64,000 nt of DNA from Actinomycetota bacterium (lineage in GTDB: Bacteria > Actinomycetota > Acidimicrobiia > Spongiisociales > UBA4744), in contig JAADGS010000027.1 of the NCBI GenBank assembly GCA_013152275.1, positions 22,582 to 86,581 on the forward strand, in the 5' to 3' direction. This document shows positions 1 to 7,668 of the stretch, piece by piece (position 1 is the first letter of the stretch; every line of letters begins with the position of its first letter). Position numbers and translations under genes: made by a program. The notes beneath the pieces were generated by a model that made no database searches, had not been told where the DNA came from, and worked only from the letters and a program-made list of their open reading frames with translations.

Positions 1-1
1 C

Positions 2-145
2 CTGCTGGAGGCTCAGGGGAAGGCCAGGCTTCGAGCCCACGGCGGTGGTGTCGCGTATCTTGCGGGACGAGGCTGGTACAAGACCGACAGCGGACCGATG
101 GTCCGGTGGATCGGCACCGGGACGGAGGTCGAACTGGCCGGATGA
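2..145 (+). CDS. C-terminal end of a truncated gene
   Basis: The window opens inside a reading frame of 47 codons that ends in TGA at 143-145. The tail contains the stretch RGWYKTDSGPMVRWIG and finishes in VELAG. Codons are GC-rich at third positions, so it looks coding. I do not recognise the family from this fragment. The next gene is on the opposite strand and its stop lies 25 nt away, so the two converge. Confidence 0.5.
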   Translation: MLEAQGKARLRAHGGGVAYLAGRGWYKTDSGPMVRWIGTGTEVELAG

Positions 146-170
146 GTCGGTGACACGAAGGGCCCGGCCG

Positions 171-1022
171 TCAGGTCGGGCCCTCGGACTGTGTTCCTGC
201 AGCAATGCCGGCGCCGACGACGAGTGCGACGCCGATCCACGACCACGTATTTCCGGGTTCGCGCAGGAACAAGGCAGCCCACACGACCGCCGAGGCGGGC
301 TCCAGGTACGAGAGGATCGCGATGCTCATGACGGGCAGGGTCGCTATGAGCGACCAGTAGATCATCAACCCGACGCCGGTGAGTACGACTCCAAGGAGGA
401 CGATCTTCCACCAGTACACCGGAATCTCGGGAATCGACATGGCAGCCCAGGGTGTCATGACGAGAGCCGCGACACTCATCTGCAGGCCCGCCAGCTTGAG
501 TCCCCCCACCTGTTGAGCGGCCGGCTTTCCGATGAGGACCATGGCGGCGAAGGTGGCCGCGGCAATGAGACCGGTGATCACGCCCTCTGCGGTGACGCCG
601 GCACCCGGACGTGCCACCAGGATCACACCGACCAGGGCGGCCGCGAGAGCGATGATGGATCTGCGCTTGAGTGGTTCACCGAGAACTGCACGAGCCAGGG
701 TCCCCATCGCGACAGGTCCGAGGTAGACCAACACCAGGGCCACCGCCACCGTCGTCGTCTTGATCGACCAGAAGAACGCGGCCCAGTGGATGGCCAGAAG
801 GATCCCGATCGTGACGATCCGGCCGAGCGGGTCGGTACGTCGAAGGTGGAGCTCACCTCGGATTCCGAGGACGATGAGTACCGTGATTGCACCGAGCCAG
901 AGCCGCAAGGCCGCGAGCTGTTCTGCGGGCAGGGAGACGGTCCGGACGATCAGGGGAATCGTGCCCCACGCCGCCGCCACGACCGCCATGGTGGCGGACG
1001 CAACGACACGAGGGCGGGCCAT
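171..1022 (-). CDS. EamA/DMT-family membrane transporter
   Basis: A protein of 283 residues made almost entirely of hydrophobic helices, about ten, in the two-repeat layout of the drug/metabolite transporter (EamA) superfamily. Its usual size is about 290 residues. It probably exports a small metabolite across the cytoplasmic membrane, and the substrate cannot be read from the sequence. I start it at ATG 1020-1022, giving MARPRVVASA. The open frame runs further upstream but overlaps the lysR gene and loses hydrophobic character there. The start lies 10 nt behind the lysR stop, so the two are probably co-transcribed and the LysR protein may control this exporter. Confidence 0.85.
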   Translation of the reverse strand: MARPRVVASATMAVVAAAWGTIPLIVRTVSLPAEQLAALRLWLGAITVLIVLGIRGELHLRRTDPLGRIVTIGILLAIHWAAFFWSIKTTTVAVALVLVYLGPVAMGTLARAVLGEPLKRRSIIALAAALVGVILVARPGAGVTAEGVITGLIAAATFAAMVLIGKPAAQQVGGLKLAGLQMSVAALVMTPWAAMSIPEIPVYWWKIVLLGVVLTGVGLMIYWSLIATLPVMSIAILSYLEPASAVVWAALFLREPGNTWSWIGVALVVGAGIAAGTQSEGPT

Positions 1023-1032
1023 CAGGAGGAGG

Positions 1033-1977
1033 TCAGCAGAACGTGTCTGGTGGGAGACTTGGTTGACGTCGGATGTGTTCGTTCTCGGGCGAGAACGCAA
1101 ACTCCCAATACGCCGCCTGGGCTCTGGTAGCAGGCCGGTCGGTATCGCGGGCCATGAAGAGCGTCGTTGTGAGGTCCATGTCTTCGATCTGGATGGGAAC
1201 GACCGTCCCGGCCTTCGTGGCCTCGCAGGCAACGGACATCGAGACGAACGCAACTCCGATCTTTTCCTGTACCGCCCCGCAGATGGCTTCCGAGTTCCCG
1301 AGCACCATCACCTTCTCGAGATCGTCGATGGTCATATCGTGCCAGGAGAGCCCTTCGATCACCGCTCCGCGGGTTCCCGACTGGGACTCTCGAAGGATGA
1401 ACTGACCTGCGAGTAGCTCCTTGGGTTTGAGAGGACGTTCGAGTGTCGCCCAGGGATGATCCGGCGGGACGATCAACACGATCCGATCGGTCAGGAACGG
1501 CCGGTATTCGATGCCTTTGTACGGTTCTCGGAGGCTCGTCAGTGCGAGCTGAACGTCACCTTCGCGCAGTTTCTCCAGTGCCATGTGGCGGCCGGTCACG
1601 TCACAGATGAGGCCCACTCTCGGGAAGCGCTTGTGAAAGCCGGCCATGAGTTTCGGAATGACGTACTTTCCGGCAGCCGTGCTGCACCCGAGCTTGAGCA
1701 CTCCGACGATTTCTCCCTGCAACGAGGCCATCGCCTCCTCCAGGTGGATGGTGCGGTCGATGACGTCGCGGGCCATCGGGATGAGTACCCGGCCCGGGTC
1801 CGTCAGGGTGACCTGTCTGCCTGTGCGGGTGAACAGGGGGACTTTGAGTTTCTCTTCCAAAGACCGGATCTGCATCGAGATTGCAGGCTGTGAGATGCTG
1901 AGCCTTCTGGCAGCCTCGGAGAAGTTTTCGGTCTCGGCCGCGGCGAGGAAGATCTGGAGTTCTCTCGGGTTGAGCAT
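1033..1977 (-). CDS. LysR-family transcriptional regulator
   Basis: A 314-residue protein with the standard LysR plan. A winged helix-turn-helix occupies about residues 3-60 (NFSEAARRLSISQPAISMQI) and a periplasmic-binding-protein-like effector domain covers about 90-295. It would act as a DNA-bound regulator answering a small effector. I chose ATG 1975-1977 (MLNPRELQ); a TTG two codons upstream is also open. No clear Shine-Dalgarno is visible. It is followed after 10 nt by the EamA transporter, a common LysR-exporter pairing. Upstream, on the other strand, lies the candidate RNA and surE. Confidence 0.9.
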   Translation of the reverse strand: MLNPRELQIFLAAAETENFSEAARRLSISQPAISMQIRSLEEKLKVPLFTRTGRQVTLTDPGRVLIPMARDVIDRTIHLEEAMASLQGEIVGVLKLGCSTAAGKYVIPKLMAGFHKRFPRVGLICDVTGRHMALEKLREGDVQLALTSLREPYKGIEYRPFLTDRIVLIVPPDHPWATLERPLKPKELLAGQFILRESQSGTRGAVIEGLSWHDMTIDDLEKVMVLGNSEAICGAVQEKIGVAFVSMSVACEATKAGTVVPIQIEDMDLTTTLFMARDTDRPATRAQAAYWEFAFSPENEHIRRQPSLPPDTFC

Positions 1978-2068
1978 AACCAAACTCTATCAGAAGCGAA
2001 GGGGAGAGCGCCACTTGACTTCTTGCCAACGGGCTGTGGTTGATAAGGCGTTGTATGTGGTGCCGGCT

Positions 2069-2096
2069 TTGCTCGATAAGTGGTTCGTGATAAACT
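2069..2096 (+). promoter_or_regulatory. Putative sigma70-type promoter for the surE leader
   Basis: A -35-like TTGCTC at 2069-2074 and a -10-like TAAACT at 2091-2096 are 16 nt apart. They would start transcription near 2103. The match is moderate and rests on sequence alone. Confidence 0.4.
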
Positions 2097-2102
2097 GTGG
2101 GT

Positions 2103-2318
2103 GTTCGTTCGGGAATCTCGAGCGGACCGTACAGTGAACGTGGCACCCTCGGCTACCTCCCTCCCGGCTGGGGGTGCTTCGCGTTGCCCTCAAGATCCAG
2201 ACCGGATCGACCGATACCTGGTGGTGAGAGTGTCCTCGATGCGCCAACAGCAAACGGAGTACCCCCTTCCTCCAACTCACCGAGGACAACGGAGGCCCCC
2301 CGAGTTCGGGGGGCCTCC
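2103..2318 (+). ncRNA. Candidate structured leader RNA or small RNA upstream of surE
   Basis: The 360-nt gap between the divergent lysR and surE genes holds no convincing gene but has RNA-like structure. GGTGAG (2223-2228) can pair with CTCACC (2276-2281), and GTCCTCG (2232-2238) can pair with CGAGGAC (2281-2287). The order is A-B-A'-B' and the two 3' partners share one base, so the helices form either a pseudoknot or two exclusive folds. A strong terminator-like hairpin follows at 2291-2318, just before the surE GTG. This resembles an attenuator or riboswitch leader, or a free small RNA of about 215 nt. I could not match it to a known RNA class. The surE frame stays open through it without looking coding. 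Confidence 0.35.
2291..2318 (+). terminator. Strong GC hairpin before surE
   Basis: A perfect 11-bp stem (2291-2301 with 2308-2318) closes a 6-nt GAGTTC loop. There is no U-tract, as is common in high-GC actinobacteria. It ends 25 nt before the surE start, so it could stop the upstream RNA or attenuate surE. Confidence 0.6.
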
Positions 2319-2343
2319 GCATGCCGAGTACTCTGGCCCTCTC

Positions 2344-3144
2344 GTGGGGTATCTTCTGTTGACCAATGATGATGGCGCCGACTCGCCGGCCTTGCTGCCG
2401 TTTGCTCATGCGCTGCAAGAGATCGCAGAGGTCAAGGTGGTCGTTCCCGATCGCGAGCGCAGCTGGATCGGCAAGGCGATCACCAGGTTCGGGGAAATCC
2501 GGGTGCAGCGAACGGTTCTCGAAGGTGTCGAAGTGGTGGTGGCAGACGGGTTTCCTGCCGACTGCACCCAGCTTGGTGTGCATTCGTTGTTCGGGGCCCG
2601 GCCGGACATGGTCGTATCCGGTATCAACATCGGCTTGAACGACAGCCTGGCGTTCTTCCTGTCCAGCGGCACGGCCGGCGCGGCGGCCGAAGGATGGATT
2701 GCCGGTATCCCGGCATTCGCCTTCTCCACCGGGGTGACGAGTGACCATCGGTCATGGGCAAAACGCGTATGGGCGGGTGAGGACGCCGAGTTGTGGCCTC
2801 GCGCCGCCCAGATCAGTGTCGGCGTCGTAGGCGATGCCATGCGTAACGGCTACCCGAAAGGCGTCGATCTGCTCAATGTGAACTTCGGGATCGACGCGAC
2901 CGTGCACTCATCCCGATTGATCACGGATCTTGCCAAACTCGGTTATGACAGCATCTTCCGAGAACGAGAACCGGGCGTGTTCGTTCACGACTTCTCCACC
3001 GGCCTCCGGTTGCGTGGCGACCTTTCGGGTACCGATGTGGAAGCGGTGGCGCGAGGCTTCGTGTCGATCACTCCGGTCCGCCTGGCGCACGCAGCCGAGA
3101 TCAGCGATGAGGATCGACGTGTGTTGGAGCGGCACGACGGCTGA
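2344..3144 (+). CDS. surE: SurE-family 5'/3'-nucleotidase (survival protein E)
   Basis: A 266-residue cytosolic phosphatase of the SurE family, which removes phosphate from nucleoside monophosphates using a divalent metal. The metal-binding N-terminus LLTNDDG sits at residues 4-11 with the DD pair at 9-10. The second signature (SGIN ... SGTAGAAAEG) spans residues 92-117. The family usually has a Gly soon after the second Asn and a Tyr-Ser-Gly-Thr-Val; here these positions read NDSL and SSGTA, a mild departure. I start at GTG 2344-2346 (VGYLLLTNDDG), since everything upstream is the candidate leader RNA. The gene converges on dcd with 3 nt between stops. Confidence 0.88.
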   Translation: MGYLLLTNDDGADSPALLPFAHALQEIAEVKVVVPDRERSWIGKAITRFGEIRVQRTVLEGVEVVVADGFPADCTQLGVHSLFGARPDMVVSGINIGLNDSLAFFLSSGTAGAAAEGWIAGIPAFAFSTGVTSDHRSWAKRVWAGEDAELWPRAAQISVGVVGDAMRNGYPKGVDLLNVNFGIDATVHSSRLITDLAKLGYDSIFREREPGVFVHDFSTGLRLRGDLSGTDVEAVARGFVSITPVRLAHAAEISDEDRRVLERHDG

Positions 3145-3147
3145 GCC

Positions 3148-3705
3148 CTACGCGAAGTCCTGGTGGATTCTGCTTGGTGTCGGTCCCCGCTGTCCCTGAT
3201 ACTTGCTGCCCGCCGTGCCGTAGGGGTGGTCGGCGGGTGTCGTCAACTCGTAGAAGGAGATCTGTCCGATCCTCATACCCGGGTAGATGGCGATCGGCAG
3301 CTTCGCAACGTTGGAGAGTTCGAGCGTGAGATAGCCGTCGAATCCGGGATCCACGAACCCGGCGGTCGAATGGATCAGCAGACCGAGCCGTCCGAGACTC
3401 GACTTGCCCTCGAGCCGTGCGACGACATCGTCGGCGAGACGAACTCGCTCCAGAGTGGAGCCGAGGACGAACTCGCCCGGGTGCAACATGAAGGGATCGT
3501 CGGCGCCGGTCTCCACGAGAGCGGTCAGATCCTCCTGGGCCAGTTTTGGGTCGATGTGGGAGTATCGGTGGTTCTCGAAGACCCGGAAGAACCGGTCGAC
3601 CCTCAGGTCTACGCTGGAAGGCTGCACGAACGACTCGTCGAAGGGGTCGATGACGATGCGCCCCGAGTCCACGGCCTCTTTGATGGTCCTGTCTGAGAAG
3701 ATCAC
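3148..3705 (-). CDS. dcd: dCTP deaminase, probably bifunctional (dCTP to dUMP)
   Basis: A 185-residue protein closely resembling mycobacterial Dcd. The catalytic block [10 protein letters not shown] is at residues 99-108 and [11 protein letters not shown] at 112-122. The C-terminus carries [13 protein letters not shown], the triphosphate-covering lid. Strict dCTP deaminases such as the E. coli enzyme read HVTAHRIDPGW in the second block. The Ala-Gly-Phe version is the one in the mycobacterial and methanogen enzymes that also split dUTP, so this one probably makes dUMP directly. The start is GTG 3703-3705, preceded by GGAGG at 3711-3715 with 5 nt between. It feeds thymidylate synthesis and limits dUTP. 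Confidence 0.93.
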   Translation of the reverse strand: MIFSDRTIKEAVDSGRIVIDPFDESFVQPSSVDLRVDRFFRVFENHRYSHIDPKLAQEDLTALVETGADDPFMLHPGEFVLGSTLERVRLADDVVARLEGKSSLGRLGLLIHSTAGFVDPGFDGYLTLELSNVAKLPIAIYPGMRIGQISFYELTTPADHPYGTAGSKYQGQRGPTPSRIHQDFA

Positions 3706-3783
3706 GGCTGCCTCCTGGGGGGATGGTAGATGAGAGACGTCCCCGGGGCACCAGGACCGACGACAACGGTGCGCCATGTCCTG

Positions 3784-3880
3784 CGAACCCAGGGCTCAGG
3801 GGGGTCGCCACGACGCCTACGAACCCAGGGCTCAGGGGGGTCGCCACGACGCCTACGAGCCCAGGGCTCAGGGGGGTCCA
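3784..3880. repeat. 36-bp tandem repeat, three units
   Basis: Units begin at 3784, 3820 and 3856, exactly 36 bp apart. The first two differ hardly at all and the third diverges after about 23 bp. Each unit has the core CCCAGGGCTCAGGGGGGTC. The array fills the space between the start of dcd and the stop of the lipoprotein gene. No gene is apparent in it. Confidence 0.9.
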
Positions 3881-3922
3881 CGGCGCCCCTCTGTTCATAC
3901 GACCGCCGAGCCACCGGTTTTC

Positions 3923-5647
3923 CTACCCCGGCGGGAAGAGCACGTGGACTCCGGTATCCACGGTCCACTGATCGCCGGTTTGCGTGTCGACGATGAACCG
4001 TCGACCCAGATCTTCGCTTTCGACGTAGGGAGCGTAGAGAGGCGGAACGGCGAGAGTGGCGGCCGCGTAGCGTCCATCGAATACGAGAGATGTCGTGAAT
4101 GCCTGAGAGGCGATGATCGCGTCGGCGAGCACGGACCATCGATCGATTTCGGTTCCGTCGAGAGTAGACGTCAACACGATGGTCTGGGGGTTGTGCAGCG
4201 AGACGTCTGCGGTGTAGACGAACGTGGAGCCATCAGGCGAGAGAACTGCGCATCCGGATGCCTTCGGCGGCTCCAGGTGTGCCGACTGGACGAGGTCGCC
4301 GAGACCGTAGAGGTCATAGGACGTCGAGTCGCCGACCACCGAGGTGACGAGGAGCTGGTTGCCACCAACCGTGGCACAAACGATCGAAGATTCGCTTCCG
4401 TCGAGATCCACCAGGGTCCGCACCTCGCTGCTTGCAAGGTCGTAGGCGGCGAGTCGCCGTCCGTCGGTCACCAGGGCGGTGGGGGCATCGTCGATCATGG
4501 CGACACCCGCAAGGCGCCACGGATCTGCGGCAATGACTTTCTGGACCTCGACGGTGCCCGATTCGTAGGTGGCGAGACGAACACCACCGAAACCGGTGAA
4601 GAGAACCCGTCCGGCAACCGTCTGCACATCGGGAGCGTGTGAGGCGCTCGGCCATCCATACCATGTGGAGTCCGGGCCGCCGAACTGCAGGGCTCTGGAC
4701 CGGACGAGCACGAAGTGAGTCGGGAGTCCATTCGGGAAGAGCCGGTCTTGTATGGATACGAGAGTGCGTCCGGGCCTACCTTCGGGTGGCAGTTCTCCAG
4801 CTGTCAAGCTGCCTTTGAACAGCACGACCGGGATCTCGGTGTCGACGGGTCCTTCGGTCGAGTCGAACCGGATGCCAAAGGTGCGGCTTTGGGGATCGAG
4901 GGTTTCGCCATCAAGGATTTCGTACGAAGCGCCGCACAGAGCGGTCTCACAGAACGGTTCCAGGAGTTCATTCCACGGTGTGGTCCAGAGATCCGGGAAT
5001 CGGGCCTCGATGGCGGGGGTGGTTCCTCGGTTCACGAGGAGACTTCCTGCCACATCCCACGCGCCGTCGGCAAGGGCTGCAAGGAGATCGTCGATGATCC
5101 GTCGGGCGTCGATCTCTGCGACCATCGACTCGGGCTCGACCCTGACGCCGACGATCAAGACCTGCCGGCTGTCTCCCGGGCCTCGAACCGTCTGGATGTC
5201 GTAGATCTCCCGCATCCGTCGATGGATTCTGTCTTCGATCTGGTAATCGATGAGCAGCGAACGGAGCGGCCCGAGATTGGTCTCACCTGCAGGGATGATG
5301 TTCGGGGTCTCGGGGAGTTGGAGCTGTGCAATATCGGAGCATGCGTAGAGGCAGAGCGGAAACGTCGAGTCTGCAAAGGCCTTCGCTGCCGTATCGGTGA
5401 GGCAACCTTCCGCGCCGACACCGTTGAGGCGATCGGTGTTGAACCGTGCGATCAGTTCGTCTGCGACCCGGACATCGGGGATCCGTTCACCGGTGAGCAG
5501 CGGGGTACCGCAGAGTCCGGGCCCGGTGCGCAGCGTTGTGCTTGTCGTCGTAATCGACGAAACCGTCGTGGTCGTGGGTATCCACACGGGGCGGGGTGGT
5601 GAACAGGCGGCTGCAAGCAGCAGGAGGGCGAGAAGGGCTCGTTGCAT
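3923..5647 (-). CDS. Secreted lipoprotein, large, unknown function
   Basis: A 574-residue protein starting MQRALLALLLLAAAC, a signal peptide with a lipobox ending at Cys15, so it should be lipid-anchored outside the membrane. A Thr/Ser-rich linker follows (about residues 24-42). The rest is mixed strand and helix. The C-terminal half has repeated blade-like motifs such as LVTDGRRLAAYDL and LSPDGSTFVYTADV, suggesting a beta-propeller. I do not recognise a family. The start is ATG 5645-5647, because the frame continues upstream without a signal peptide. It shares the propeller theme with the protein at 18034-20214. Confidence 0.75.
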   Translation of the reverse strand: MQRALLALLLLAAACSPPRPVWIPTTTTVSSITTTSTTLRTGPGLCGTPLLTGERIPDVRVADELIARFNTDRLNGVGAEGCLTDTAAKAFADSTFPLCLYACSDIAQLQLPETPNIIPAGETNLGPLRSLLIDYQIEDRIHRRMREIYDIQTVRGPGDSRQVLIVGVRVEPESMVAEIDARRIIDDLLAALADGAWDVAGSLLVNRGTTPAIEARFPDLWTTPWNELLEPFCETALCGASYEILDGETLDPQSRTFGIRFDSTEGPVDTEIPVVLFKGSLTAGELPPEGRPGRTLVSIQDRLFPNGLPTHFVLVRSRALQFGGPDSTWYGWPSASHAPDVQTVAGRVLFTGFGGVRLATYESGTVEVQKVIAADPWRLAGVAMIDDAPTALVTDGRRLAAYDLASSEVRTLVDLDGSESSIVCATVGGNQLLVTSVVGDSTSYDLYGLGDLVQSAHLEPPKASGCAVLSPDGSTFVYTADVSLHNPQTIVLTSTLDGTEIDRWSVLADAIIASQAFTTSLVFDGRYAAATLAVPPLYAPYVESEDLGRRFIVDTQTGDQWTVDTGVHVLFPPG

Positions 5648-5828
5648 GAGACGAACGGCAGGGTAGTAGGGGGAGGGGTCGGCTCGGTGCTTCCGGAACG
5701 AAGGAAGGTGTGTTCCTCGAGTCCCGACAGAGGCGTTCCGCCTGCGGACAACACTCCTGGCATGGAGGGGTTCGGGCCCCGGCGGGCCGAGTGTCGGCGG
5801 GTCGTCGCCCGGAAGCATGCCGGAAGTC

Positions 5829-6305
5829 TCAGTTTCTGGCGGTGACCTGCACGGTGGCGAAGCCGGTGATCCACGTGTCCTCGATGTGGTTCTCGATCCG
5901 GTGGACGCCGGGGGATACATCAGGAACGAGGGTTTCCGAGGAGTCGGGCAACCGAATACCGATCGCGGGAAGGGCCGTGGTTTGGCCCGGCATCACCGGA
6001 ACGGTACCTGGCGATAACCCGGGCTTGTCGCGCGTGAGGAGGAAGAGCGGCTTCCGGTCCGCCCCGTTTCGGCGCCGGAATCCTGCACCGATCCCGACCA
6101 TTTCTCCGGCGAGATCACCGTCGGGATCCATGGAGAGTCTTGCTCTTGTTCCTGCCACGAGCGGATTCGGTTCGAGACTCGTCTCGATCGTGGAGGTCGC
6201 GTCGCATTCGCATGCGGGAGGTGTGACACAGGCGGCGGTGGCCACATCAGCCGAACACGAGGCCGCGAGCAGTGTGAGGACGGGTGCGACTCCGGCCTGA
6301 TACAC
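5829..6305 (-). CDS. Small putative lipoprotein
   Basis: A 158-residue protein from GTG 6303-6305, the first start after an in-frame TGA. Its N-terminus (MYQAGVAPVLTLLAASC) has a hydrophobic stretch and lipobox at Cys17 but no positive charge before it, which is unusual for a signal peptide. The mature part has five Cys in its first third and a beta-rich tail. No family is recognised. It lies upstream of and in the same direction as the larger lipoprotein gene, with 181 nt between them in which I see no gene. Confidence 0.6.
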   Translation of the reverse strand: MYQAGVAPVLTLLAASCSADVATAACVTPPACECDATSTIETSLEPNPLVAGTRARLSMDPDGDLAGEMVGIGAGFRRRNGADRKPLFLLTRDKPGLSPGTVPVMPGQTTALPAIGIRLPDSSETLVPDVSPGVHRIENHIEDTWITGFATVQVTARN

Positions 6306-6374
6306 GAAGCCGGGTCACGCCAGGTCGTCGCCGTGTCGAGGGTTTCCCATGCCGGTCCGCCGGCGCGGGTGGAG

Positions 6375-6445
6375 AGCGGGTGAGGGGAATCGAACCCCCG
6401 TTGCAAGCTTGGGAAGCTCGTGTTCTACCACTGAACTACACCCGC
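6375..6445 (-). tRNA. tRNA-Gly (anticodon CCC)
   Basis: Reading the minus strand gives a full 71-nt cloverleaf. The acceptor stem pairs 6439-6445 with 6376-6382 (GCGGGTG with CACCCGC). The D-arm contains AGTGGTAGA, the anticodon loop is TTCCCAA with CCC, and the T-arm has GGTTCGATTCC. The discriminator base is T. CCA is not encoded. It decodes GGG glycine codons. Confidence 0.96.
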
Positions 6446-6458
6446 GAAGGTCGCAAGC

Positions 6459-6674
6459 TTACCCGATGAGACTGGCCACGGCCCAGACGGTGATGACCGC
6501 TCCGGCGACGAGCAGAAACCAGGCTCGGCCTACGTGCAGGCTCCCCTCTTGGCCGACCGGACCTTCGCCCCTGCTGCCTTTCACGAGGGCAAACGCATTT
6601 CCCAAGACCATTGCCAGCCCGATTGCGAGCACCAGCAGCGCAATCGTCTCATCGAGGCTGAATAGTCCTGACAT
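6459..6674 (-). CDS. Small membrane protein with two helices
   Basis: A 71-residue protein from ATG 6672-6674 (MSGLFSLDETIALLVLAIGL). It has two hydrophobic segments, about residues 9-27 and 51-69, joined by a polar loop with GSRGEGPVGQEG. The frame is open further upstream but that part is not hydrophobic and overlaps the divergent cation-transporter promoter. The function is unknown. It lies directly upstream of tRNA-Gly on the same strand. Confidence 0.6.
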   Translation of the reverse strand: MSGLFSLDETIALLVLAIGLAMVLGNAFALVKGSRGEGPVGQEGSLHVGRAWFLLVAGAVITVWAVASLIG

Positions 6675-6749
6675 GATGGACGTTACGTTAGGAGCCTGAC
6701 GGCGACGAGACGAAGTCGGCGGGGTTCTACGCACTCCATCCGGCACCCG

Positions 6750-6755
6750 TACAAT
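6750..6755 (+). promoter_or_regulatory. -10 element for a leaderless CDF gene
   Basis: TACAAT at 6750-6755 is followed by 7 nt and then ATG 6763. No ribosome binding site is present, so the message probably begins at the start codon. Confidence 0.55.
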
Positions 6756-6762
6756 GCGGCCC

Positions 6763-7668
6763 ATGCCGAGCAAAGGTTCCCGATCTGCGGTCATCGCCGC
6801 GCTGGTGGGCAACAGCAGCATCGCCGCTGCAAAGTTCGTTGCCGCACTCCTTACCGGGAGTGCGGGCATGCTCGCAGAGGCGTTTCATTCGGTTGCGGAC
6901 ACCGGAAACCAGTTGTTGCTGCTGCGGGGTCTGGCAGTGTCGCATCGTGGCCGATCCGTGGAACATCCGTTCGGGCGCGGCAAGGAGGTGTACTTCTGGA
7001 GTTTCATGGTGGCGGTCATGCTGTTCGTCGGCGGCGGCGTTCTGGCGGTTCAGCGCGGCATCCAGGCGCTGCAACATCCGCACGAGGTGACCGATTTCAC
7101 GGTGAACTTCATCGTGCTCGGTGTTGCCGCCATAATCGAATCGCTGTCGTTTCGTGTGGCGCTGAGACACTTCAACAACGAACGGGGAAGCCGTGGCGTA
7201 TGGCGTTCGTTGCGTGGGACCAAGGACACTGCGGTATTGGTTGTCTTGCTGGAGGACAGTGCTGCCATCGTCGGGCTTCTGGTCGCCGCGGTCGGTCTGG
7301 CACTCACGCAGATCACGGGCTCGACGATATGGGATGGACTTGCATCGATCGTCATCGGTATTCTCCTTGGCCTCGTGGCCGTGCTGCTCGCTTCAGAGAC
7401 AAAGGAGTTGCTGGTCGGCGAGGCGGCGGACCGTTCGGATCGTTCCGCCGTCAGGGGGGCGGTGCTGTCGGTCGATGAGGTCGAGGGCATCGGCAGGCTG
7501 CTCACGATGCATATGGGGCCGGAAGAGGTGCTGGTGAACATCGAGGTCGACCTTCGCGACGATCTCACCGGAGAGCAGGTGGAGGCTGCAACGAGACGGA
7601 TCGAAACGGCCATCCGGGGCGTCCTTCCCGAAGCAGGTGACATCTTCGTGGAGTCGATCCATGTCTGA
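6763..7668 (+). CDS. Cation diffusion facilitator (metal exporter)
   Basis: A 301-residue membrane protein of the CDF family, which exports divalent metals such as zinc in exchange for protons. TM2 has the metal motif EAFHSVAD (His-x3-Asp). TM5 has LEDSAAIVG, the acidic version seen in the branch related to SLC30A9. The C-terminal cytoplasmic domain (MGPEEVLVNIEVDL) has the ferredoxin-like fold typical of the family. I chose ATG 6763, which fits the -10 element, over the ATG at 6754. The last codons overlap thrB by 8 nt, so the two are translated together although their roles are not obviously linked. Confidence 0.88.
   Translation: MPSKGSRSAVIAALVGNSSIAAAKFVAALLTGSAGMLAEAFHSVADTGNQLLLLRGLAVSHRGRSVEHPFGRGKEVYFWSFMVAVMLFVGGGVLAVQRGIQALQHPHEVTDFTVNFIVLGVAAIIESLSFRVALRHFNNERGSRGVWRSLRGTKDTAVLVVLLEDSAAIVGLLVAAVGLALTQITGSTIWDGLASIVIGILLGLVAVLLASETKELLVGEAADRSDRSAVRGAVLSVDEVEGIGRLLTMHMGPEEVLVNIEVDLRDDLTGEQVEAATRRIETAIRGVLPEAGDIFVESIHV

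Noticed and set aside
2080..2343. N-terminal extension of SurE by 88 residues
   Set aside because: The extra frame runs through the hairpin and paired segments, has no SurE homology and loses the normal family start.
3784..3880. CRISPR array suggested by the 36-bp period
   Set aside because: Units are directly tandem with no unique spacers between them.
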